Shown here piece by piece: positions 36,323-43,919 of a DNA stretch of 64,000 nucleotides. The notes under the pieces are model-generated. The model saw only the letters and a list, made by a program, of their open reading frames with translations, was not told where the DNA came from and did not search any database. This DNA is from Chthoniobacter flavus Ellin428 (GTDB taxonomy: Bacteria > Verrucomicrobiota > Verrucomicrobiia > Chthoniobacterales > Chthoniobacteraceae), in contig NZ_ABVL01000001.1 of assembly GCF_000173075.1 (NCBI RefSeq), positions 496,001 through 560,000 of the forward strand, written 5' to 3'. The translations under genes and the position numbers were made by a program. Position 1 is the stretch's first letter, and each line of letters starts with the position of its first letter.

Positions 36323-37024
36323 CTAGCCTTCTTCCAGCGTCACCCAATCCAGCGCAAAGCGCACCATCTCGTCGGAATCCTTCACCCCGAGCTTCTCCTT
36401 GATGTGTGCCCGGTGGGTCTCGATCGTCTTTACGCTCAAGTTCAGCGCCGCGGCGATCTCGCGCGTCCCATGCCCCTTGCCAAGGTGATGCAGCACCTCC
36501 AACTCACGATCGGAAAGCTTGTCGACCGGTGAGCCGAGCACGCTGCCATTCTGCGACTGGATCGCCTGGAAGACGAGCCGCTCCCCGAAGCGCGGGCTCA
36601 CATAGATTTCGCCGTTGAGCACCTTGCGCAAGGCCGCGAAGACTTCGGACACCGCCTCCGCTTTCATGAGGTAACCCTTCGCGCCGGCCCGTAGCGCTCG
36701 CAGCGCATACAGCGATTCGTCGTGCACCGAAAGCATCAGGATCGGCAGCTTCGGCCGCTCGGCGAGCATCGCCTTGATGAGCTCGATCCCATTCGTCCCC
36801 GGCATCGAGATATCCAGCAGCGCCACATCCGGATCGAACCGCCGCATCGCCTCCAACGCCTGCGGAGCGCTCTCCGCCTCGCCGCACACCGTCAGGTCCG
36901 GTTCCTCCGCGAGGATCGCCGCGAGCCCCTTGCGCACCACGGCGTGGTCATCTACGAGCAACACTCGTTTACGGCCGTTCGCGGTGGGTGGAGGGACATC
37001 GGGTTTCATCAGCGTCGCGGTCAT
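36323..37024 (-). CDS. NarL/FixJ-type response regulator with LuxR HTH
   Basis: 233 residues from ATG 37024 (MTATLMKPD..). Receiver domain about 19-135: Asp25-Asp26 acid pair, phospho-acceptor Asp71 (VALLDISMPG), signalling Ser (ILMLSVHDES), and Lys in GAKGYLMKAEA. LuxR-type helix-turn-helix about 165-230 (LSDRELEVLHHLGKGHGTREIAAALNLSVKTIETHRAHIKEKLGV). No histidine kinase gene in the window, so it is an orphan here. Confidence 0.92.
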   Translation of the reverse strand: MTATLMKPDVPPPTANGRKRVLLVDDHAVVRKGLAAILAEEPDLTVCGEAESAPQALEAMRRFDPDVALLDISMPGTNGIELIKAMLAERPKLPILMLSVHDESLYALRALRAGAKGYLMKAEAVSEVFAALRKVLNGEIYVSPRFGERLVFQAIQSQNGSVLGSPVDKLSDRELEVLHHLGKGHGTREIAAALNLSVKTIETHRAHIKEKLGVKDSDEMVRFALDWVTLEEG

Positions 37025-37165
37025 ATCGGAGGTTCTTCTGCGCGCAGGCTGGTAAGTTGGATGCGGTTTGTGCCTGCAAAAGCGAATCGGAAATGGTTCC
37101 GGCACTGAGCGTATTACGGCGCGAAATTGCGGAGAAATACGAGGGCGTCGGCGAACGTCCGCACG

Positions 37166-37552
37166 CTATCGATGCATCCGTTTTCCCCAATGTGCGAGGG
37201 TCCGCAGCGCATGCTCCCGCGGCCCGGGATGCACCCGCACGTCGGGCAAATGGAAGGCATGAAAAGCCGTCGCCGCCACGAACAGTGCGGGCAGCAGTAG
37301 ACTCAAGCCGAAGGTCTTCGGCGCGAGCAGCATGACGAACAAGAGAAATGCCGGTCCGCCCACGCAGAGCAGCAATATGCCGCTCACCAGGTGCCCCTTG
37401 TAGAGATGCCCGAGTCCGGGCACGAAGCTCAGCATCGCGGCCAGCCAATTCTCGCCCCGTAACTCCTCGATCGTCGAATCCCGCACCCAATCGCAGTGCG
37501 TGCATTCCGTGGCGTGATCAGGCAATTCGGTCTGGCAGTAGGGGCAGCGCAT
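37166..37552 (-). CDS. Zinc-ribbon membrane protein
   Basis: 128 residues. The N-terminal zinc ribbon CPYC...CTHC uses Cys3, 6, 17 and 20. Hydrophobic segments follow (AAMLSFVPGLGHLYKGHLVSGILLLCVGGPAFLLFVMLL and LSLLLPALFVAATAF). The 'PGLGHLYKG' motif resembles TM2-type proteins. Function unknown. Confidence 0.72.
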   Translation of the reverse strand: MRCPYCQTELPDHATECTHCDWVRDSTIEELRGENWLAAMLSFVPGLGHLYKGHLVSGILLLCVGGPAFLLFVMLLAPKTFGLSLLLPALFVAATAFHAFHLPDVRVHPGPREHALRTLAHWGKRMHR

Positions 37553-37657
37553 GACTCGCGAAATTCCAATGAGGTATTCGCAACCCGAGCGTCGAATGCG
37601 TGCTCCGCGATGTCATGTTCCTGCGCCCCGTCCTTCGCTGCCGCCGTGCCTTCCTCC

Positions 37658-37698
37658 AAAAAAAAGAACGCCGGAGCCCGTTCGGCGGGGCTCCGGCG
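37658..37698 (-). terminator. Intrinsic terminator of the outer-membrane barrel gene
   Basis: Stem CGCCGGAGCCC (37669-37679) with GGGCTCCGGCG (37688-37698), 11 bp, 8-base loop. On the minus strand it is followed by TTCTTTTTTTT. It lies about 28 bases after the stop of the gene ending at 37727. Confidence 0.85.
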
Positions 37699-37726
37699 TC
37701 TGGTATTGGGCCTACTCGGCCTCCCC

Positions 37727-38341
37727 TTAGAAGATCAGGCGGAAACCGGCGCGCGCGGTGAAGTTGTTCAGATCGCCGAGGTCATCGCGGCTGCCGAAGA
37801 AATTCCAGCGGCCATCGGCGAAGATCGCCACCTTGTGCGGCACGATGCGATATTCGACGCCCACGCCGGCGTGGCCGGCCGCCCATTGGCGTCCGTCCAC
37901 CTGGAAGCTGCCGCCGCCGAAGATGTAGGGTGCGAGGCACATGCGGTCGATCGGGAAACGCAGGATGAGGCTGCCGCCGACTTCGTGCAGCGCCGTCGAC
38001 GAGCTACCGCCGTCGTGGCGAGCGAAAGCCGCGTTCTCCTTCATGTCTTCCCACGAACCTTCCACGCCGATACCGACGTTGCGCAGGAAGAAGTAGTTCA
38101 CTTCGACGCCGCCGCCCCAGCCGTGGTCGCGCATGGGACCGGCATGGCTTGGGCCTTCGCCCACGGTGTATTGGCCGAAGACGCCGAGCTCGAGTTCGTG
38201 ATCGTTAAAGCACGTCTCCTCGGGCACCGGCTGCTTCATTTCCTTCGTTTCCTTGCCGGAGGAAACCATCGGCTGCCCGGCATAGCTGGTGAGCGCGAGC
38301 AGGCCGACAGCGGCCGGAAGGAGAATATGGAGTTTTCTCAT
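37727..38341 (-). CDS. Outer-membrane beta-barrel protein
   Basis: 204 residues, signal peptide MRKLHILLPAAVGLLALTSYA. Alternating strands are seen (LELGVFGQYTVGEG, GVEVNYFFLRNVGIGVEGSW, GGSLILRFPIDRMCLAPYIFGGGSF, GHAGVGVEYRIVPHKVAIFADGRWNFF). The C-terminal strand ARAGFRLIF ends in Phe, as recognised by the Bam machinery. It resembles OmpA/OmpW-like small porins. A strong terminator follows. Confidence 0.8.
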   Translation of the reverse strand: MRKLHILLPAAVGLLALTSYAGQPMVSSGKETKEMKQPVPEETCFNDHELELGVFGQYTVGEGPSHAGPMRDHGWGGGVEVNYFFLRNVGIGVEGSWEDMKENAAFARHDGGSSSTALHEVGGSLILRFPIDRMCLAPYIFGGGSFQVDGRQWAAGHAGVGVEYRIVPHKVAIFADGRWNFFGSRDDLGDLNNFTARAGFRLIF

Positions 38342-38769
38342 GATGATTGGATGTCTTGTTAGTTTCTTGGTTTAGGGAGCCAGCGCGGCGTTAGGGACGA
38401 CGCGCTCGCTGTGAAAGCGATAAGACCGAAACGTCTTTTGGTTGCCTAGCGGGTGAGACCCTGAGTGAAGTGTAAGGGTGGTTAATAGTCGAATGGGTGA
38501 GTAATAAGTGAAGCCACGCATCGGCCACACCGCGGCGATGGCCGAACCGTGGCGGACATCAGCCTCGAAATCGCCCCTCCAGAATGCGTCAGAGCCAGCG
38601 TTTTCCCGCCGCGCATTCCACATGAACGGCGGTTGATTTGTCAAGAGCGCCTCCCCTCGTTTCCGCGCCCCCACCCGGGCGCTGTCGTCCACGGTGCTAC
38701 GCTGTAATCGTGCGCATCCCTGAGCGATCTTTGCTGGCGCCCGTGTAGCCGATTGTTTAAACATAGTCC
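38342..38769. other. 428-base region without a convincing gene
   Basis: Presumably carries the promoter of the barrel gene (minus) and of the small + strand gene at 38770. Frames here are out-of-frame arginine-rich translations. No repeat or hairpin of note was seen. Confidence 0.4.
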
Positions 38770-38964
38770 ATGCCGCGTGAATTCTTCGTCTACTCCGATG
38801 CCGACGGCGCGTGCGTCCTCAAAATTGACGAAGAAAGGCAGACCCGCCAATTTCCGGACCTTCTCGACGCCATCACTCACGCGCGCTCGCTCAAGGGGCA
38901 GGAAATGGTCCAGCTCTCCGTCTACGATGCCGCCGGCCAGCTCGTCTTCACGCAAACCTTGTAG
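38770..38964 (+). CDS. Small protein, 64 residues, unknown
   Basis: MPREFFVYSDADGACVLKIDEERQTRQF and onward. Balanced composition with predicted beta strands and a helix (LLDAITHARSLKG), ending VQLSVYDAAGQLVFTQTL. The plan resembles DUF2188-type small proteins, without certainty. A hairpin repeat follows immediately. Confidence 0.55.
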   Translation: MPREFFVYSDADGACVLKIDEERQTRQFPDLLDAITHARSLKGQEMVQLSVYDAAGQLVFTQTL

Positions 38965-38970
38965 ACCGGG

Positions 38971-39062
38971 AAGAGCCAAGTGCCGAGAGCCAAGAGCCAA
39001 GTGGCGACATCATCTGCGTAGGGCAGTGAACACTTGGCACTCGTAACTAGGCTCTTGGCTTT
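38971..39062. repeat. Hairpin built of AGAGCCAAGTG units
   Basis: Left arm 38971-39003 (AAGAGCCAAGTGCC-GAGAGCC and onward), right arm 39031-39062 (CACTTGGCACTCG.. to GGCTCTTGGCT). Arms are near complements with a 27-base loop. Same building plan as the AGTAATCAGT hairpins but a different unit. Confidence 0.65.
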
Positions 39063-39103
39063 CGCGCACGCGATCCAAGGCCTTCACGCGAAACATCATA
39101 GCC

Positions 39104-39676
39104 ATGAATATTCCACGAACCTTCCGCGTCACGGCCGGCGCCCTCTTCAGCGCCGCCGCGCTCGCCTTCCTCTCCGGTTGTGCCACCGAGGCCAACCAGC
39201 CCCTCCACACCGCCCGGGTCGATCTCCACCGCTATGGTGGCAAGTGGTACGAAGTCGCCCGCATCCAGAACCATTTCCAACACCGCGGCGAGCACGCCAT
39301 GGTCGTCTTCGTGCCGACCACGGCCACCCAGGCTACCGTCCGCGTCAGCGCCATCGAGCCGTCGGGCAAAACGCGCACCTTCCGGGGCACCGCCGAGGTT
39401 GTCCCCGGGAGCGATGGCGGCCGGCTCCGCGTGAAATTCCATGGCCTCGCCGAACTGGCCCCGGCCAGCGACCAGGGCAACTACTGGATCATCGGCCTCG
39501 ACGACCGTTACCTGACGACCATGGTCGCCACGCCCGATCGGCAATACCTCTGGATCCTCTCCCGCGACCCGCACCTCCCCCTCGGCGCGACCAAAGCCTA
39601 CCTCACCCTCGCCGCCAAGGAAGGCTTCCAGATGAAACACCTCGTCTGGGATTACAGCGAGGCCCCAGCACAATAG
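39104..39676 (+). CDS. Outer-membrane lipocalin (Blc-type lipoprotein)
   Basis: 190 residues. Lipoprotein signal with lipobox AFLSGC (Cys26). Lipocalin motif GGKWYEVARI near 45-54, then beta strands (TVRVSAIEPSGKTRTFRGTAEV, LRVKFHG) and YWIIGLDDRYLTTMVATPDRQYLWILSR, as in bacterial Blc. It likely binds or carries lipids at the outer membrane. It converges with the PQQ gene, with 14 bases between stops. Confidence 0.88.
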   Translation: MNIPRTFRVTAGALFSAAALAFLSGCATEANQPLHTARVDLHRYGGKWYEVARIQNHFQHRGEHAMVVFVPTTATQATVRVSAIEPSGKTRTFRGTAEVVPGSDGGRLRVKFHGLAELAPASDQGNYWIIGLDDRYLTTMVATPDRQYLWILSRDPHLPLGATKAYLTLAAKEGFQMKHLVWDYSEAPAQ

Positions 39677-39690
39677 GCCGGCTTCTCCTC

Positions 39691-40974
39691 CTACTTCCCA
39701 ATCTTCCAAAGATGTGACTCCGTGCGCAGATAGAGCGCCCCATCCGCCACCGCCGGCGAGGCCAGGGTATGCTCGGCGAGATCATTCGTCGCCAGCAGTT
39801 CATACGTCTTGCTCGCCTTCACCACATAACCGACGCCGCTTTCATTCACGAAATAGATCCGGCCATCCGCCACCACGGGCGACGACGAGAAATTCCCCCC
39901 GAGCCGCTCGTTCCAATAGACCTCGCCCGTCACCGCATTGGCGCACGTCGCGATTCCTGCGTCCGAGACGAAATACACCTCATCGCCCACCACCACCGCG
40001 GACGGCGTGTGCGGCGCCCCCTTGGGCTGCGTCCAGGCCACATTCGTCGCCGTGGCATCGCCCTTGGCCCCTTCGGGTTTGATCGCATAGAACGTCGCCT
40101 TGTCGAACCCCGAGCTGAGATAGAGCAAGCCATGGGCAAAGACCGGCCGCGGCACCACCGAATACCCCTCGCCATAACCCACCCGCCACATCTCGTGGCC
40201 GTCCTTGGGATCATACGCCCCCACGAACCCCGGCCCGGGGCTGATCACTTCCTGCGTCCCGCCCACCTCGATGACCAGCGGCGTGGAAAACGAAAACTGC
40301 TTTTTCGCCGGTGAATTGCGCGGCGTCTTCCAGCGCAGCGCGCCGGTCTTGGCGTCGAGCGCGATCACGCACGGATCCTTCGAGCCATCGGCGCTGAAAA
40401 TGAGTTCATCGCCCAGCAGCACCGGCGAACCGCCATTGCCATGCGTGGGCGGATAATTCAGCTCCGTCTGCCGCCACAACACCTGGCCGGCGAGATCGAG
40501 CGCCGCCGTGCCCATGTGGCCAAAGTGCACATAAACCCGGTCATTGGTCACGATGGGCGTCGGGCTGGCTGGGGAATTCTTGCGATGCATCGCCGCCACC
40601 TGGGCCGGGTCGGGCTTGATCACCTCGGTGTCCCACAGCGTATGCCCATTCCTGGCGTCGAAACAGAGCGCATGCAGCGTCACATCGCCGCTGGTCGCAT
40701 CCGTCTCCGCGCTGGTCAGGTAAATCCGCCCCTGGTGCAACACTGGCGACGACCAACCCTTGCCCGGCACCTCCACCTGCCAGGCCACCCCTTCGGTCGC
40801 ACTCCACTTTACCGGCACATCCGTCGCATGGGAAATCCCTTCCCCCGTCGGCCCCCGAAACTGCGGCCATTCCGTCTCCCCGGCGGAGACCAAAGCGGCC
40901 CCGGCCCCCAGGCAGCCGAGCGTCAAAAGGAGACGAGAAAGGGGGAAACGGGGAATGGGGGATAGGGGAGTCAT
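39691..40974 (-). CDS. PQQ-binding-like beta-propeller protein, secreted
   Basis: 427 residues with a signal peptide (LLLTLGCLGAGAALVSAG). Propeller blades have typical 'vy.gdr.vyv...g.l.alDa.tG...W' repeats (TEWPQFRGPTGEG near the start; CVIALDAKTGALRWKT; VGAYDPKDGHEMWRV; ATCANAVTGEVYWNERL). No catalytic PQQ-dehydrogenase residues recognised, so a binding or scaffold role is more likely. Common in Planctomycetota and Verrucomicrobiota. Confidence 0.85.
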   Translation of the reverse strand: MTPLSPIPRFPLSRLLLTLGCLGAGAALVSAGETEWPQFRGPTGEGISHATDVPVKWSATEGVAWQVEVPGKGWSSPVLHQGRIYLTSAETDATSGDVTLHALCFDARNGHTLWDTEVIKPDPAQVAAMHRKNSPASPTPIVTNDRVYVHFGHMGTAALDLAGQVLWRQTELNYPPTHGNGGSPVLLGDELIFSADGSKDPCVIALDAKTGALRWKTPRNSPAKKQFSFSTPLVIEVGGTQEVISPGPGFVGAYDPKDGHEMWRVGYGEGYSVVPRPVFAHGLLYLSSGFDKATFYAIKPEGAKGDATATNVAWTQPKGAPHTPSAVVVGDEVYFVSDAGIATCANAVTGEVYWNERLGGNFSSSPVVADGRIYFVNESGVGYVVKASKTYELLATNDLAEHTLASPAVADGALYLRTESHLWKIGK

Positions 40975-41080
40975 GGGGCGGGATTAATGGGTTCCACTGC
41001 ACAACTCAATTCCAATGCCTCTCTTTGACCCCGCGTTGCTGCCCCGCTCCAACTCGATAAGAAACTTCTGCGCCGCTGGA

Positions 41081-41887
41081 TTAGCGGCGGCGCGGAGGAG
41101 CTGGTGGGCCGGAGGGAGCATCGTGGTGGCCGTCGGGAACGCTGCTCATCGAAAAGGTTCCACCTTTGGCGAGAAAATAATCGTGATAGCTGGCCATGGG
41201 AATATTGTAATCGGCATAATGCGCCCCCAAGGGCGGTTGGGGTTGGAAACCCGCTGAGTTCACGGTGAGATCGGGATGCGGGGAGTTGCCGTAGTAGACC
41301 AGCCGGATTTTGTCGCCGATCTTGCGATTGATCTCTCTCAATGGAATCAAAAACGAATCCACCCGGATTCTGCGTCCTTCCGGTGTCAAGACATAGCGAA
41401 TAGCGCCGCGGCCCTTGGTGTCGCTCAGGATGGGGTTCGTCGCCCATTTGCCGTCCTGGCCTTTGGCAATGCTATAGCGCAGGCCGGGGAAATTGGGCCA
41501 CGGACTCAGCATGTAAATGCGATCCACATCTTTGGTCAGCTGTTCGTCCGCATCCAGGTCGAGGACGAGATTGGCGCGATCTCCGGTGACTCGACCGTCC
41601 CGCAGCTGGCCAAGTTCTGCGTCGTTGTCATTCCAGAAAATGGCCTGCGCGTAGAGGTATTCGCTGTTGTTCCACATCGAGAGACGCAGTTCCGGAGTAT
41701 CGCAGAGGATTTGGGCCTGTTCCTGTGGAAATCCAAAGACGCCATTCTTGGACAGCTCTGCCTCCGCCAGCTGGACCTCGGCGATATGTCCCGTAGGTGC
41801 AGGGGCGTTATCGGCCCGAAGCGAGAATTGGGCGGAAAGCAGCAAACCGAGGGCGCAGACCAGAGCGGGGAGCGAAAGGGTTTTCAT
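41081..41887 (-). CDS. Secreted protein of unknown function, possibly CBM9-like
   Basis: 268 residues; signal peptide MKTLSLPALVCALGLLLSAQFSLRA. Segments LRLSMWNNSEYLYAQAIFWNDND, DRANLVLDLDADEQLT and VDSFLIPLREI resemble the family-9 carbohydrate-binding-like fold of secreted proteins, but I am not sure. The C-terminus is Pro/Arg-rich. Divergent from the LRR gene, with a perfect palindrome between them. Confidence 0.65.
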   Translation of the reverse strand: MKTLSLPALVCALGLLLSAQFSLRADNAPAPTGHIAEVQLAEAELSKNGVFGFPQEQAQILCDTPELRLSMWNNSEYLYAQAIFWNDNDAELGQLRDGRVTGDRANLVLDLDADEQLTKDVDRIYMLSPWPNFPGLRYSIAKGQDGKWATNPILSDTKGRGAIRYVLTPEGRRIRVDSFLIPLREINRKIGDKIRLVYYGNSPHPDLTVNSAGFQPQPPLGAHYADYNIPMASYHDYFLAKGGTFSMSSVPDGHHDAPSGPPAPPRRR

Positions 41888-41981
41888 AACACGACAGCAT
41901 CACAATAAGGGGAAACGTGCCTCCAAGTCGGAGGCAGGGTGTAACCGGCCGTTAGTTGTTTAGCAAGGCGTATTGCTTTTT

Positions 41982-42012
41982 CCTCGTTACCAAAGTGACT
42001 TTGGTAACGAGG
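41982..42012. repeat. 15-bp perfect palindrome between divergent genes
   Basis: CCTCGTTACCAAAGT (41982-41996), one central base, then its exact complement (41998-42012). It lies between divergent starts at 41887 and 42060. No T-run after it on either strand. A half copy (CTTTGGTAACGAGGGCAA) occurs at 54727-54744 and a diverged copy at 47083-47117. Confidence 0.8.
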
Positions 42013-42059
42013 GCAAAAATTGTGCTACCGGCCTGGCCGCGCATTGATAGCCTCCCCTC

Positions 42060-43643
42060 ATGCCCCTGTACTGCGACGAAGAACTCAAACGGCAGCCGGA
42101 ATTCCAGGACTTGGAGGAAGCACTGCGGACGCCCGAGATGGTCGTCCGTTTGCGGATCTACCGCCATACGGATCCCGCGGCGCTTGCGCGGGTGGCCGAG
42201 TTAAAGAATTTGCAGTCGCTTTCTATTTCGCTCGCGGATGTCAGCCAGCTTCTGCCGCGATTGGATAAAATGAAAAACCTGCAGATCCTTCATCTGCAAG
42301 CCTGCAACATTCCGACTTTTCCCGAAAGCATCCTTTCGCTTTCGAATCTCCGATCCCTCTCCATCGGGAACAGTTCCCTGGGCGCTCTGCCGGAGAAGAT
42401 TAGTGGCCTGGACAAGCTGGAGGAACTGAGCCTTTCGCAAAACTCTCTTGAGCGGATTCCGCAAAGTATCGGTCGATTGACACAGTTGCAAAGGTTGGGT
42501 CTTTCTTATAACAAACTGGAGGAATTGCCGGAGTCGCTTGGGAATCTTGGCGCCTTGGTGTGGCTGTTTCTTGACGTAAATCGGTTGCGGCAAGTGCCTG
42601 AGTCGATTGGCGAACTGGCCCGTTTAAAATCGTTGTCGCTGAATTGCAACGATCTGCGGACCATTCCGGAATCAATCTGCCGTCTCACTAGTCTTGAACG
42701 GCTATCTATCGAAAGAAACCCGCTCGAGTCGTTGCCGGGCTGCCTTTCCACCATGGGCATTGAGACCATCAGCATCGAGGCGGAGAAACGCCCGCTGTTC
42801 ATGGATTGGACTTATCAGCCCAGCGATCAGCCGCCGCGGATTGCCCTCACGGACATGAAGCTTTTTGTCGAACCGGCAAGTCCTTTCCACGCGCCGTTGC
42901 TCGCAGCGACGGAGAGCTACGGGGCAGGCGAATTTGCGCCGCTCATCCTCGGGTTGGCTCGTGAGGCGGTGCGTATCGATTCCACGGTGCCTGATGATTA
43001 CTCGCGACCCGGCAACTCGCGTCTGGGCGGCTTTCCAGATCTGTCCGACTCGGAGTTGTTCCCCCGGGACGAAGAGGGACGCTATTGGATTTTTCTGGCG
43101 CAGCTCAATCTGGAAGACCTGGCCTCGCTGAATACCTACCTGCCGCGCGCGGGCTTGCTGTCGTTCTTTATCGAGTCAACGGAATCATTGAAGGCCCGGG
43201 TGCTGTTTTTTGAAGGCGATGTGCGGGAGTTGAAGACGATTCGACACGCGGGTGGCGAGGCCATGACCGACGACACCGACGATTATACGCAGTCGCCGTA
43301 TGGCGTGAAGTTCCAGCGGTTCGTTTCGCTGCCGCACTGTCCACCCGAGGAGATGGAAAGCGGGGAAGCTCCCGATACATACGAAAAGATTCGGGAGTTA
43401 TCCAAAGGAGGCGATCATTACATCAACGGCTATACCTTCACGCAGCACGAATCTCCTCAGGAACAAGCCGCGAACGAATTGCGGGGCAAACCAGAAGAGT
43501 GGGTCCCTTTGTTGCAATTGGGCTGGGATGACAAAGTCGGGTTTTGTTTTTGGGACGCCGGCACGGTGACGTTTACGATTCACCGTGAGGATTTGCGACG
43601 AGGCGATTTTTCGCGCGTGCACGCTTCGCTGGAGACGTCTTAG
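42060..43643 (+). CDS. Leucine-rich-repeat protein with C-terminal DUF1963
   Basis: 527 residues, no signal peptide. About eight LRR units of the bacterial 'L..L..L.L..N.L..lP.si..L' type at 50-250 (LEELSLSQNSLERIPQSIGRL is typical). A DUF1963/YwqG-like domain follows at about 285-525 (RLGGFPDLSDSELFPR, FLAQLNLEDLASL, AGLLSFFIE, VPLLQLGWDDKVGFCFWDAGTVTF). LRR parts bind protein partners; DUF1963 function is unknown. A damaged second copy of residues of about 398-498 lies at 55853-56142. Confidence 0.88.
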   Translation: MPLYCDEELKRQPEFQDLEEALRTPEMVVRLRIYRHTDPAALARVAELKNLQSLSISLADVSQLLPRLDKMKNLQILHLQACNIPTFPESILSLSNLRSLSIGNSSLGALPEKISGLDKLEELSLSQNSLERIPQSIGRLTQLQRLGLSYNKLEELPESLGNLGALVWLFLDVNRLRQVPESIGELARLKSLSLNCNDLRTIPESICRLTSLERLSIERNPLESLPGCLSTMGIETISIEAEKRPLFMDWTYQPSDQPPRIALTDMKLFVEPASPFHAPLLAATESYGAGEFAPLILGLAREAVRIDSTVPDDYSRPGNSRLGGFPDLSDSELFPRDEEGRYWIFLAQLNLEDLASLNTYLPRAGLLSFFIESTESLKARVLFFEGDVRELKTIRHAGGEAMTDDTDDYTQSPYGVKFQRFVSLPHCPPEEMESGEAPDTYEKIRELSKGGDHYINGYTFTQHESPQEQAANELRGKPEEWVPLLQLGWDDKVGFCFWDAGTVTFTIHREDLRRGDFSRVHASLETS

Positions 43644-43771
43644 CCGGGAAGGCAGGGATCGATGATGTAGAACCAGTGACGGGGGCCCGGTTGTGAGATC
43701 GCAGGGATTATGATTTTTGGGGGACTGTCCACAGTTGCCCTCACTTTTCCGCGGTCCCCATCCCCCGTCTT

Positions 43772-43857
43772 CTTTCTGTGAAGTGTGAAGAGTTGACCCC
43801 GATCACCCCGCGCTCCCCGCCTCCTTTCCGTCAAGTGTCAAGACCCGACCCCTATCC
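43772..43857. repeat. Two imperfect direct repeats, GTCAAGTGTCAAGACCCGACCCC type
   Basis: Copy 1 at 43772-43806 and copy 2 at 43824-43857 share CTTTC.GT.AAGTGT.AAGA...GACCCC and lie 52 bases apart. They are in the spacer between the LRR-DUF1963 gene and the end of the SIR2-STAND gene. I see no gene in 43644-43919. Confidence 0.5.
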
Positions 43858-43919
43858 CGCAAGCGACCCCCTATCCCGACAAGGGAATAAGGATGAGAAG
43901 CGATGCATGACGCAGCAGG

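Noticed and set aside
38372..38764. 130-codon minus-strand frame in the gap before 38770
   Set aside because: No ribosome site, no motif, unlikely composition; treated as intergenic.
41982..42012. Bidirectional terminator
   Set aside because: No T-run on either side and it lies between divergent gene starts, so a repeat or operator is more likely.
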